Assembly: GCF_000307265.1 (NCBI RefSeq)
Contig: NZ_DF158897.1
Coordinates: 635,561 to 699,560 of the forward strand
Length of the DNA stretch: 64,000 nucleotides
From: Oscillibacter ruminantium GH1
GTDB taxonomy: Bacteria; Bacillota; Clostridia; Oscillospirales; Oscillospiraceae
Reading direction: 5' to 3'
This document shows positions 53,938 through 61,433 of this stretch, piece after piece (the stretch's first letter is position 1; every line of letters begins with the position of its first letter). Under the pieces are notes generated by a model that had not been told where the DNA came from, searched no databases, and saw nothing but the letters and a program-made list of their open reading frames with translations. Both the position numbers and the translations under genes were made by a program.

Positions 53938-54191
53938 CATAGCTCCCAAGGAGGAGTAGTCCATCGGTAGCTTTGCGGAACTCCACGGCGGTCAAGATAT
54001 TCCTGCCTTGCCCGCTCCCGCTGCTCATCGGTGGGGGCGGTCTTGTACTGTGAGTAGAGCTGCCTGTTCAACATGGCGTCCAGTTTTTGCTCCAAGCCAT
54101 GCCGGATGTCCTCGTCAAAATCACCTTCGCCTCTCAAGTGGTACAATACTAAATCCACGAACAGCTCATACGGAATCTGCACATTTTTCAT
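53937..54191 (-). CDS. Small conserved protein of mobilizable elements
   Basis: 84 residues (VQIPYELFVDLVLYHL; LEQKLDAMLNRQLYSQYKTAP; QEYLDRRGVPQSYRW). Helical and acidic in the first half, basic in the second. No named function known to me. It sits between the RepA-like ATPase with its iteron palindrome and the oriT region, so a part in replication or transfer is possible. Confidence 0.65.
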   Translation of the reverse strand: MKNVQIPYELFVDLVLYHLRGEGDFDEDIRHGLEQKLDAMLNRQLYSQYKTAPTDEQRERARQEYLDRRGVPQSYRWTTPPWEL

Positions 54192-54215
54192 ATCGTTTCC
54201 TATCCAATCCTTTCC

Positions 54216-54288
54216 GCGACGGTCGCGACGATAGCGACGGTTGTTTTAGCGGTATCATTTTCACCGTTGCGACCGTCGCAACCGTCGC
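54216..54288. repeat. Six-unit iteron palindrome (3 + 3 copies of GCGACGGTT)
   Basis: Three tandem 9-bp units run on the plus strand (54216-54242: GCGACGGTC, GCGACGATA, GCGACGGTT). Three run on the minus strand (54262-54288: GCGACGGTT, GCGACGGTC, GCAACGGTG). The gap is 19 bp of AT-rich DNA. This could be a replication origin bound by the RepA-like system, or a very long hairpin. Confidence 0.65.
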
Positions 54289-54296
54289 GCCTGAGT

Positions 54297-55472
54297 TTAC
54301 GAGATCACTTCGTAGCGGGCGGCGTCGATCACCATATAAGCGAGCTTGACCTGCCGCCCGGTGTGCTTGGCCTTGTTCTCATAGCTGACGTGGTATTCGT
54401 CCAACAATCTGCCGGACTTGACATTTAGATATTTTGTAAGTGTGTTTGCCGCCATGCCCACATTGGCAGCATCGGCAAGTTCGGACGGAGAGCCTGTCCA
54501 TTCGCGCTGATTGGTTGAAACGAGCGTAGATACAGCTTCAAGCACTCTGTCGGGTGGCTCCTTGTGCAGCTCATTTTCCGTTTTCTCCAACTGCCAGATT
54601 TGCGTTTCTGGGACTTTCCTTAAGTAGAGAATTTGATCCTGCTGGTCACGCCCCACCACATCGATGGTGGCCTCAATATCTGTGCGCTTTTTCTTCTGCA
54701 TAAGCAGCGAGCCATCCGCACAGCCCAGCAAGCCGGTCGTGCCAGAGATCATTTCAAAGCTGTCCCCGGCAGGCTGCTTTCGGGTATGGTGAACGGTCAG
54801 CACGCAAATACAATATTTATCCGCAAACTGTTTCAGCTTCCCGATGATTTCATAGTCGCTGGCATAGCTGTATGCCTCGCCGCCTGCCTCACGAATTTTC
54901 TGCATGGTATCGATGATAATGAGCTTGGTGTCAGGATGCTCACGCATGAAGTTTTCAAGCTGCTCGTCCAGCCCATTGCCAATTTTTCCGGCAACGGTAG
55001 CAAAGTATAGCTTGTCCGTGTCCTCAACGCCGTACATCATGAACATTCGGTTTTGGATACGTCCGAAATCATCCTCGAGGGCAAGGTATAGCACCGTCCC
55101 TTGGTGGATGTCATATTCCCAGAGCTTTTGCCCTGTGCTGACATGATAGGCGAGCTGCGCCACAAGAAATGATTTGCCAATCTTAGGTGCTCCGGCGAGG
55201 ATATATACCCCGGCGTAGAGCAAGCCGTCAACAATGGGCGGCCTGCTCTTGTAGGAAGTCTGGTATAGTTCAGTCATGGAGACCGTATGCAGATAATTGG
55301 GGTCGGCCATGCGCCGCATCCTGCGGTACATTTCCTCTAAATCTTCCTCCGGGGGATTGATTTCAGCGTTTTCGTCTGGTATACTTTGCTCAGTTGAATT
55401 GCGAAGCGGCTGCCCTCCATCTGCGCCAACAGATGGTACGAGGGCGGTCGTTTTTTCTGTTTCATTCATCAT
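54297..55472 (-). CDS. RepA-like AAA/RecA-fold ATPase
   Basis: 391 residues. Walker A is GAPKIGKSFLVAQLAYHV near residue 90, LYLALEDD near 125, Walker B KLIIIDTMQKIREAG near 170 and TVHHTRK near 215, the layout of the RSF1010 RepA-like hexameric helicases. A C-terminal winged-helix-like region follows (about 295-380). In mobilizable elements these support replication of the excised circle. ATG 55472 follows GGAGG and overlaps the MobC-like gene by 11 bases. The iteron palindrome lies immediately downstream. Confidence 0.85.
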   Translation of the reverse strand: MMNETEKTTALVPSVGADGGQPLRNSTEQSIPDENAEINPPEEDLEEMYRRMRRMADPNYLHTVSMTELYQTSYKSRPPIVDGLLYAGVYILAGAPKIGKSFLVAQLAYHVSTGQKLWEYDIHQGTVLYLALEDDFGRIQNRMFMMYGVEDTDKLYFATVAGKIGNGLDEQLENFMREHPDTKLIIIDTMQKIREAGGEAYSYASDYEIIGKLKQFADKYCICVLTVHHTRKQPAGDSFEMISGTTGLLGCADGSLLMQKKKRTDIEATIDVVGRDQQDQILYLRKVPETQIWQLEKTENELHKEPPDRVLEAVSTLVSTNQREWTGSPSELADAANVGMAANTLTKYLNVKSGRLLDEYHVSYENKAKHTGRQVKLAYMVIDAARYEVIS

Positions 55473-55797
55473 AGGCACTGTCCTCCTTCATTCCGTCCAT
55501 GATGGAAGCGATCATCTGAATTGTATCCATCAACTCATCATCCACGCTGCTACCAACTTCGATGCGCCACAGCTCATCCAGAACAGCGACAAGTTGGTCG
55601 CGGAGCGCCTTGTATACTCTCGGATTGCCCTGAACAACTACATCCTTGCACAGTAGCCGCCGGGTGATGTAGTCCTGTTTGGTCAGCCCGGATAGCTTTA
55701 CGAAAACTTCAAGCTGTTCATCTTCCTCCGGCGATATCCGAAATGCAACTGTTTTGTTCCTCCAACGATTGTGTTCATCGCGATTTTTCAGTGACAT
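55462..55797 (-). CDS. MobC-like mobilization accessory protein
   Basis: 111 residues. N-terminal ribbon-helix-helix-like region (NKTVAFRISPEEDEQLEVFVKLSGLTKQDYITRRLL, quoted as TVAFRISPEEDEQLEVF and GLTKQDYITRRLL), then an acidic helical tail. Proteins of this type bind oriT and help the relaxase. Four bases separate it from the integrase stop, and it overlaps the RepA-like gene. Confidence 0.75.
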   Translation of the reverse strand: MSLKNRDEHNRWRNKTVAFRISPEEDEQLEVFVKLSGLTKQDYITRRLLCKDVVVQGNPRVYKALRDQLVAVLDELWRIEVGSSVDDELMDTIQMIASIMDGMKEDSAYDE

Positions 55798-55801
55798 AAT
55801 T

Positions 55802-56884
55802 TCAAGCCCCTTTCTCAGTCTTTAGTGCATCCAATTTGCTTGCCATCTCGATCTGTCTTGTTGGGAATAGGTGGGCGTAACGATAAGTAATATCGATGCT
55901 CTCGTGTCCAACACGGTCAGCGATTGCCAGAGCTGTGAAGCCCATGTCAATCAAAAGTGAAATGTGCGAATGTCTCAAATCGTGTATTCTAATGCGCTTT
56001 ACTCCAGTTTCCTTGCATCCTCTGTCCATTTCTCGATGAAGATAACTTTTGGTAATCGGGAATATGCGGCTGTCATTTTCCACTCCATAGAGCTGCTTCA
56101 AATAATCCTGCATTTCTGCACATAGGAACTCTGGCATCTGAATTGTGCGAATACTCTTTGACGTCTTAGGCGTGGTGATGACATCTTGCTTATTCAGTCT
56201 CTGATAAGATTTGTTGATACGCAGTGTCTGCTTCTGGAAGTCAAAATCTGCCGGGGTAAGAGCCAGCAGTTCACCCTCACGGATGCCACACCAGTAGAGC
56301 ATTTCAAAGGCGTAGAAGGAAATTGGTTTGTCCATCATTGCTTCGGAGAATTTCGTGTATTCTTCCCGTGTCCAGAACAACATTTCTCGCCGTTCCTCCG
56401 TCCCCATATTTCCTGCCCGCTGTGCCGGGTTAACTTGCAGCCCATAATATCGGATAGCGTGGTTAAAAATAGCACTGAGCTGATTGTGGACGGTTTTCAA
56501 ATAGGTGGTGGACAGGGGCTTGCCATGGCAGTCCGTCAATCCTCGAATTTCGTTCTGCCAGTCGATAATATCCTTTGCGCTGATTTCCGAGAGCTTTCTT
56601 TTTTTGAAATACGGTAGGATTTTCTTTTGGATAATGCTGTCCTTTGTCAGCCATGTGTTGAGCTTGAGTTTGGGCTTGATGTCTTTTTCATACAGTGCCA
56701 CAAAGCTCTCAAAGGTCATGTTCACATCGGCCTGTTTCTCCATCAGAAATTCTCGCTCCCACGCCTGTGCGTCCTTTTTAGTGGCGAAACCTCGCTTGAG
56801 CTTCTGCTGCCGTTCGCCCCGCCAGTCGGTATAGCGGAACTGCACATACCATGTACCGTTGTCCTTGTTCTTAAATGCTGCCAT
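55802..56884 (-). CDS. int: Tyrosine integrase of the element
   Basis: 360 residues from ATG 56884. An N-terminal arm-binding domain (about 5-50; GTWYVQFRYTDWRGERQQ), a SAM-like core-binding domain (about 58-150) and a catalytic domain with Arg202 (GIREGEL), His301-x-x-Arg304 (HDLRHSH), His327 (GHESI) and nucleophile Tyr336 (YRYAHLFP). It resembles Tn916/phage-type integrases. It should recombine the 13-bp repeat at the guaA 3' end. The ATG overlaps the excisionase-like gene by 14 bases. Confidence 0.93.
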   Translation of the reverse strand: MAAFKNKDNGTWYVQFRYTDWRGERQQKLKRGFATKKDAQAWEREFLMEKQADVNMTFESFVALYEKDIKPKLKLNTWLTKDSIIQKKILPYFKKRKLSEISAKDIIDWQNEIRGLTDCHGKPLSTTYLKTVHNQLSAIFNHAIRYYGLQVNPAQRAGNMGTEERREMLFWTREEYTKFSEAMMDKPISFYAFEMLYWCGIREGELLALTPADFDFQKQTLRINKSYQRLNKQDVITTPKTSKSIRTIQMPEFLCAEMQDYLKQLYGVENDSRIFPITKSYLHREMDRGCKETGVKRIRIHDLRHSHISLLIDMGFTALAIADRVGHESIDITYRYAHLFPTRQIEMASKLDALKTEKGA

Positions 56885-57089
56885 CTTGGATTTCCTTCCT
56901 CTCAGAGTAGTTTCTTGTTCCGTAGAACTTTTCGTAGAAAAACTTGCGATCAATCCTGCCGGAAATTGTGATGCACCCGGTCTGCTTCAACTCCTCATTC
57001 ATCTTTTTAATGAGCTTGTAGGCGTAGGGCTTGGAGACCCCCAGCTCTGCGGCAACCTCATCCACGCGCATGAAAATTTGTCCTGCCAT
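56871..57089 (-). CDS. Excisionase-like small DNA-binding protein
   Basis: 72 residues from ATG 57089 (AAGGATGG upstream). A winged-helix/MerR-like helix-turn-helix MRVDEVAAELGVSKPYAYKL is followed by a basic segment SGRIDRKFFYEKFYG. Size, fold and tight coupling to the integrase mark it as the recombination directionality factor or a close regulator. Confidence 0.8.
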   Translation of the reverse strand: MAGQIFMRVDEVAAELGVSKPYAYKLIKKMNEELKQTGCITISGRIDRKFFYEKFYGTRNYSERKEIQDGSI

Positions 57090-57159
57090 AGGCAAAATAC
57101 CATCCTTTCCTCTTTCATTATGATTATCTGGAGCTAAGCTTATTAGCTTAGTTTATTTC

Positions 57160-57188
57160 ATTATACTAAACCTATTTGTTTGTGTCAA
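57160..57188 (-). promoter_or_regulatory. Promoter of the xis-int-mob unit
   Basis: Minus-strand TTGACA (57183-57188), a 17-bp spacer, perfect TATAAT (57160-57165). An ATTTGTTT/AAACAAAT motif (57174-57181) lies inside the spacer. Confidence 0.8.
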
Positions 57189-57249
57189 GCGGCTTGCGAG
57201 AAAATGTTAAACAAATTTATTTAATTTAGCTTGACTGCATTAAACAAAT
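57174..57249. promoter_or_regulatory. Three AAACAAAT motifs: candidate XRE operators
   Basis: AAACAAAT occurs on the minus strand at 57174-57181 (inside the integrase promoter). TTAAACAAAT occurs on the plus strand at 57207-57216 and 57240-57249, the last inside the spacer of the regulator's own promoter. Confidence 0.5.
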
Positions 57250-57259
57250 CTGCTATGCT
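57231..57259 (+). promoter_or_regulatory. Promoter of the XRE regulator
   Basis: TTGACT (57231-57236), a 17-bp spacer, TATGCT (57254-57259). Confidence 0.7.
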
Positions 57260-57295
57260 ATGAATAATCAGTACACATGATAGGAGTTGGCTATA

Positions 57296-57817
57296 ATGGC
57301 GATTGGCGAGAGAATCAGCTTTTTCCGCAACTTGCGGGGTATGACACAGAAATATCTTGGTATGCAGGTGGGCTTTCCTGAAAAGTCTGCCGATGTGCGT
57401 CTGGCACAATATGAAACCGGGACAAGAACTCCCAAGGCTGATATGACCGCCGCTTTGGCCAATATGCTTGACGTGTCTCCTTCGGCTCTGTCTGTACCGG
57501 ATATAGACTCCTATATCGGACTAATGCACACGCTCTTTACCTTGGAGGACAGATACGGCTTAAAGGTCGTTGAATGTGATGGTGAAGTCCACCTCCGAGT
57601 GGATGTTTGCAAAGGCAAGTACGCTGACGAACTGAGCCGTTCCATGATTGCTTGGCGGGAACAGGCGGCAAAACTGGAGGCCGGGAAGATCACCCAAGAG
57701 GAATATGATCGCTGGCGTTATCGCTACCCGGAGTACGATACCACCCGCATTTGGGCAAAGGTGCCACCACAGCAGTTGAGCGATTGGCTGGTGGATGAGC
57801 TAAAAAAAGACAAATGA
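57296..57817 (+). CDS. XRE-family repressor of the element
   Basis: 173 residues from ATG 57296 (AGGAG 9 bases upstream). The helix-turn-helix spans about 4-60 (ISFFRNLRGMTQKYLGMQVGF; AQYETGTRTPKADMTAALANM). The C-terminal region is acidic and helical (SMIAWREQAAKLEAGKITQEE). Divergent from xis-int with overlapping control motifs, it probably keeps excision and mobilization silent and represses itself (inference). The only plus-strand gene of the element; it ends in a strong terminator. Confidence 0.88.
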   Translation: MAIGERISFFRNLRGMTQKYLGMQVGFPEKSADVRLAQYETGTRTPKADMTAALANMLDVSPSALSVPDIDSYIGLMHTLFTLEDRYGLKVVECDGEVHLRVDVCKGKYADELSRSMIAWREQAAKLEAGKITQEEYDRWRYRYPEYDTTRIWAKVPPQQLSDWLVDELKKDK

Positions 57818-57818
57818 A

Positions 57819-57861
57819 AAAAGGTCTTACCGACTTGCAAAAATCGGTAAGACCTTTTCTT
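57819..57861. terminator. Terminator after the XRE regulator
   Basis: AAAAGGTCTTACCGA/TCGGTAAGACCTTTT form a 15-bp perfect stem with a 10-base loop, followed by CTTT. Confidence 0.8.
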
Positions 57862-58034
57862 TATAGATAAGTTATTCTGCACACCTGCAAACCACCCGTT
57901 ACTCTGAAATAAAATCAGTAAGCATGGTTTTGACAAGTGCTATCAATCTGCTATCAAACAGGGTGGGAATTCTCCTTAAAACGTCACTTTTCCGGCTGTA
58001 GAGCCGTATTTTGAGCTACTAAGATAAAAGTTCC

Positions 58035-58047
58035 TTATTCCCACTCG
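58035..58047 (-). repeat. Right attachment repeat, at the guaA stop
   Basis: TTATTCCCACTCG, identical to 38993-39005; it contains the guaA stop codon (TTA at 58035-58037 on the plus strand). Confidence 0.85.
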
Positions 58048-59570
58048 ATGGTGGCGGGGGGTTTAGAGGTAATGTCGTAAACGATGCGGTTGATGTGGGG
58101 AACCTCGTTGACGATGCGAACGCTGACGCGATCCAGCACATCATAGGGAATCCGGGTCCAGTCGGCAGTCATAAAGTCCGTCGTCGTCACGCTGCGCAGA
58201 GCCAGCGTATAGTCATACGTCCGCCCGTCGCCCATCACGCCCACGGAGCGCATGTTGGTCAGCACCGCAAAATACTGGTTCATACTGCTCTCCAGCTTGG
58301 CTTTGGCAACTTCATCCCGGAAAATAAAATCCGCCAGACGCAGAGTATCCAGCTTTTCCTTTGTGATTTCTCCGATGACCCGGATGGCAAGGCCCGGGCC
58401 GGGGAAGGGCTGACGCATCACCAGATATTCCGGCAGCCCCAGCTCACGGCCAAGGCTGCGAACCTCGTCCTTAAACAGCATCCGCAAAGGCTCGATAATT
58501 TCTTTGAAATCCACGTAGTCGGGAAGGCCCCCCACATTGTGGTGGCTCTTGATGGTGGCGGAGGCGCCGAGACCCGATTCGATTACGTCCGGATAAATAG
58601 TGCCCTGCACCAGATAATCCACGCGGCCGATCTTCTTGGCTTCCGCCTCAAAGACGCGGATGAACTCCTCGCCGATAATCTTGCGCTTGCGCTCCGGGTC
58701 CGTTACGCCCGCCAGCTTTCCGAGGAACAAATCCTCGGCGTTGGCGCGGACGAAGTTAATGTCCCACTTCTTGAAGGCTTCCTCCACCTCGTCGCCCTCG
58801 TTCAGGCGCATCAGGCCGTGGTCCACGAACACGCAGGTCAACTGACTGCCAACGGCCTCGGCCACCAGTGCCGCCGCCACGGAGGAATCCACGCCGCCGG
58901 ACAGAGCCAGCAGAACCTTGCCGTCGCCAACCTTTTCGCGAATCTCGCGAATGGCGGTGTCCTTATAATCACCCATGGTCCAGTCGCCCTTGGCGCCGCA
59001 GACCTCATAGAGGAAGTTGTGAATCATATCAGGCCCGTGCTGGGTGTGATTCACCTCGGGGTGGAACTGAACGCCGTAAAAACCCCGCTTTTCGTCGCAG
59101 ATGGCAACCGTGGGGCAGGCGTCGGAATGGGCGGCCAGAGAGAAGCCCTCGGGCACCTTTTCCATATAGTCGCCGTGGCTCATCCAAGTGACGCCCTCCC
59201 GCGGAAGACCCTTGAAGAGCTTGCAGTCCGTGTTGAAATAGGTTTCGGTCTTGCCGTATTCCCGGGTGGTGTCCTCCGTCCCGGCGGTGACCTTGCCGCC
59301 CAGATGGTGGGCCAGCAGCTGGCAGCCGTAGCAAATGCCAAGAACCGGAATCCCCAGTTCAAAGATGGCGGGGTCTACCTGCGGAGAGGCGGGATCATAC
59401 ACGCTGTTTGGCCCACCGGTAAAGATAATGCCGATGGGCGCTTCCGCCTTCAGCTTGTCCAGCGCAGTGGTATAGGGCTTGACTTCGCAGTACACATTGC
59501 ACTCGCGGACGCGGCGGGCGATGAGCTGATTGTACTGTCCGCCAAAGTCCAGTACGATGACTTTTTGCAT
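58035..59570 (-). CDS. guaA: GMP synthase (glutamine-hydrolysing)
   Basis: 511 residues from ATG 59570 (TAATATG after the xpt stop). N-terminal class I glutamine amidotransferase with nucleophile Cys in [15 protein letters not shown] near 80 and late HPEV. The ATP-pyrophosphatase P-loop [12 protein letters not shown] is near 235. The C-terminal dimerisation domain ends [20 protein letters not shown]...TIEWE. It converts XMP, glutamine and ATP to GMP. Intact even though its 3' end is the element's integration site. Its natural terminator has been moved to 38948-38986. Confidence 0.97.
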   Translation of the reverse strand: MQKVIVLDFGGQYNQLIARRVRECNVYCEVKPYTTALDKLKAEAPIGIIFTGGPNSVYDPASPQVDPAIFELGIPVLGICYGCQLLAHHLGGKVTAGTEDTTREYGKTETYFNTDCKLFKGLPREGVTWMSHGDYMEKVPEGFSLAAHSDACPTVAICDEKRGFYGVQFHPEVNHTQHGPDMIHNFLYEVCGAKGDWTMGDYKDTAIREIREKVGDGKVLLALSGGVDSSVAAALVAEAVGSQLTCVFVDHGLMRLNEGDEVEEAFKKWDINFVRANAEDLFLGKLAGVTDPERKRKIIGEEFIRVFEAEAKKIGRVDYLVQGTIYPDVIESGLGASATIKSHHNVGGLPDYVDFKEIIEPLRMLFKDEVRSLGRELGLPEYLVMRQPFPGPGLAIRVIGEITKEKLDTLRLADFIFRDEVAKAKLESSMNQYFAVLTNMRSVGVMGDGRTYDYTLALRSVTTTDFMTADWTRIPYDVLDRVSVRIVNEVPHINRIVYDITSKPPATIEWE

Positions 59571-59571
59571 A

Positions 59572-60150
59572 TTAGTCGTCCTCCCGGAAAACAATATTGC
59601 CCGGCTCGGCGGATTCGATAATGGCCAGAGACTTCAGATTCATGCCCGCGGCGCGAAGCCGGTCGCCGCCGCCCTGAAAGCCCTTTTCCACGGCGCAGCC
59701 GATACCGACCAAAGAGGCCCCGGCCGCTTTTACAATGTCAATCAGGCCGCGCATGGCCTCGCCGTTGGCCATGAAGTCGTCGACAATGAGAACCTTATCG
59801 TCGGCGGAAAGCCATTCCTTGCTGACCAGCAGGGTCACCTTCTTTTTATAGGTGTAAGAGAAAATGTCGCTCTGATAAAGGCCGCCCTCAATGTTGTCGC
59901 TCTTGGCCTTCTTGGCAAAGATCATGGGCTTGCGGAAATGCTGGGCGCAGACCGCCGCCAAAGCGATGCCGCTAGCCTCAGCGGTAAGAATCATCGTGAC
60001 CTGATCCATGTCAAAATGACGGCCAAATTCCTCGGCAATATGATCCATCAGGACGGTGTCGATCCGGTGATTCAAAAAGCCGTCCACCTTGATGATATTG
60101 CCGGGCAGAACTTTGCCCTCCTTGACAATGCGGTCCTTCAATTCCTGCAT
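59572..60150 (-). CDS. xpt: Xanthine phosphoribosyltransferase
   Basis: 192 residues from ATG 60150 (AGGGGGAC upstream). The PRPP-binding loop is [20 protein letters not shown] near 125, with the Xpt-type [14 protein letters not shown] near 50 and AKKAKSDN. It salvages xanthine to XMP, the substrate of GuaA, which begins one base after its stop. xpt and guaA thus form a short route from xanthine to GMP. Confidence 0.95.
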   Translation of the reverse strand: MQELKDRIVKEGKVLPGNIIKVDGFLNHRIDTVLMDHIAEEFGRHFDMDQVTMILTAEASGIALAAVCAQHFRKPMIFAKKAKSDNIEGGLYQSDIFSYTYKKKVTLLVSKEWLSADDKVLIVDDFMANGEAMRGLIDIVKAAGASLVGIGCAVEKGFQGGGDRLRAAGMNLKSLAIIESAEPGNIVFREDD

Positions 60151-60157
60151 AAACTGT

Positions 60158-60196
60158 GTCCCCCTCTGTTTATTTCGTTCCCCCAACGAGGGGGAC
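60158..60196 (-). promoter_or_regulatory. xpt leader with competing hairpins over the ribosome site
   Basis: The ribosome-site segment (minus-strand GAGGGGGAC, plus 60158-60166) is perfectly complementary to minus-strand GTCCCCCTC (plus 60188-60196). That second arm can instead pair with a CCCCC/GGGGG hairpin at 60180-60194. The two folds exclude each other and would close or open the ribosome site. No guanine-riboswitch core is present. Confidence 0.45.
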
Positions 60197-60218
60197 GCGC
60201 GTTTTTTCGATCAATTCT

Positions 60219-60247
60219 ATTATTATGGATAGGGCGACATTTTGCAA
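60219..60247 (-). promoter_or_regulatory. Promoter of xpt-guaA
   Basis: Minus-strand TTGCAA (60242-60247), a 17-bp spacer, AATAAT (60219-60224). Confidence 0.5.
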
Positions 60248-60478
60248 CTGTTTTTACAAACAAAAAGTAGAATTTGTGGCGACAATGCTTGTGAATTTTG
60301 TCTTTACATGGAAGATCGGGACGCAATTCGATGCTTTCTGATCTGCCAACGGTGCAGAAGACGGCAAAAGTGCAGTTTTTGGGAAACAGAAAACCGCTGC
60401 CTGATGCTAGGATACCCCAAAAAGAGGCGGATTGCTTTAATCAGAATGCAATTGAAAATTTTATTGCCGCGCTGCTGC

Positions 60479-60515
60479 AAAAAACCGGCGGACGCTCTTC
60501 GTCCGCCGGTTTTTT
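60479..60515. terminator. Terminator after the Mrp-like gene
   Basis: AAAAAACCGGCGGACG/CGTCCGCCGGTTTTTT form a 16-bp perfect stem with a 5-base loop; T-runs on both strands. The rest of 60248-60478 holds only small frames without ribosome sites. Confidence 0.85.
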
Positions 60516-60543
60516 ATAAGCGCTGAAAGTTGGCGCTGGAAGG

Positions 60544-61365
60544 TTACTTACCCTCAACAGCGTTGGCGGCGGCATTCAGCCAGTCGCCCTGAAAGTCCTC
60601 AATGCTGCCTGCGTCGGTGAGTGCGGCCAGCGCCGGGTCGATGGGCATCTGCGCCAGCAGCTTCAAATTGTGCCGCGCGGCGGCCTGAGCGGTCTTGCCC
60701 TCGCCGAACAGATAGATCTTTTTGCCGCAGTCCGGGCAGGCCACATAGCTCATGTTCTCCACCAGACCCAGAATGGGAACCTCCATCATCTCCGCCATCT
60801 TAACCGCCTTTTCCACCACCATGCCAACCAGCTCCTGCGGAGAGGCAACGATGATGATGCCGTCCAGTGGAATGGACTGGAAGACGGAGAGGGACACGTC
60901 GCCGGTGCCGGGAGGCATATCCACAAACAGATAGTCCACATTCCAGATCACGTCGGTCCAAAATTGCTGGACCACGCCGGAGATAACCGGGCCGCGCCAG
61001 ATCACCGGGTCGGTTTCGTGCTCCAGCAGCAGGTTGGTGGACATGATTTCAATGCCGGTTTTCGTGACGGCGGGGAGGAGGGCCTGCCCGTCGCTCTCAG
61101 CGCGTTCATGAATACCGAAAGCCTTGGGGATGGAGGGGCCGGTAATATCAGCGTCCAGAATACCGGCTCGAAAGCCCCGCCGCTGCATCGTCACCGCCAG
61201 CTGGCTGGTGACCATGGATTTGCCGACGCCGCCCTTGCCGGAGACAATGCCGTAGACCTTCCCGATGTGGCTGTCGGAATGGGCTTCTTTCAGCAGGGAC
61301 TGGGGTTCCTGCCGTTCTTGGCAGCTCTCGCCGCAGGTGGAACAATCGTGCGTACACTCGCTCAT
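60544..61365 (-). CDS. Mrp/NBP35-type Fe-S cluster carrier ATPase
   Basis: 273 residues. An N-terminal cysteine-rich piece CTHDCSTCGESC (residues 4-15), deviant Walker A SGKGGVGKSMVTSQLAV near 43, LDADITGPSIPKAFG and DMPPGTGDVSLSV. A CPDCGKK CxxC motif lies near 220. Such proteins bind and deliver 4Fe-4S clusters in the cytoplasm. AGGAG precedes the ATG. Last in line after the YhaN-like gene, 68 bases apart. Confidence 0.9.
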   Translation of the reverse strand: MSECTHDCSTCGESCQERQEPQSLLKEAHSDSHIGKVYGIVSGKGGVGKSMVTSQLAVTMQRRGFRAGILDADITGPSIPKAFGIHERAESDGQALLPAVTKTGIEIMSTNLLLEHETDPVIWRGPVISGVVQQFWTDVIWNVDYLFVDMPPGTGDVSLSVFQSIPLDGIIIVASPQELVGMVVEKAVKMAEMMEVPILGLVENMSYVACPDCGKKIYLFGEGKTAQAAARHNLKLLAQMPIDPALAALTDAGSIEDFQGDWLNAAANAVEGK

Positions 61366-61433
61366 GTCAAAACTCCTTTTGCCGTATTTATAATGTGTCG
61401 CGGAAAATCATTGCTTTACAACCGGAGAATATC

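Larger units (their letters stand above)
38993..58047. mobile_element. Integrative mobilizable element in the 3' end of guaA
   Basis: About 19,055 bp bounded by 13-bp direct repeats. The right end holds a tyrosine integrase, excisionase-like protein, XRE regulator, MobC-like and MobV proteins, an oriT candidate and a RepA-like ATPase. The left two-thirds is a restriction/CBASS operon. There are no type IV secretion genes, so it would need a helper to transfer. Base composition is visibly more AT-rich than the flanks. guaA stays intact because the repeat restores its last codons. Confidence 0.88.

Noticed and set aside
54216..54288. CRISPR-like repeat array
   Set aside because: The 9-bp units are contiguous without spacers and are arranged as an inverted set; no cas genes are present.
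38993..58047. Prophage or self-transmissible conjugative element
   Set aside because: No capsid, terminase, lysis, VirB4 or coupling-protein gene is present; only mobilization functions.
60151..60250. Guanine riboswitch before xpt
   Set aside because: xpt is a classic riboswitch target, but the conserved core (three-way junction with TATA...CCTAAT-type segments) is not present; only simple GC hairpins are.
60298..60519. 73-codon reading frame before the Mrp terminator
   Set aside because: Its end is made of the terminator stem and it lacks a ribosome site. Part of it reads like protein (KTAKVQFLGNRKPLPDARIP), so it is left out rather than disproved.
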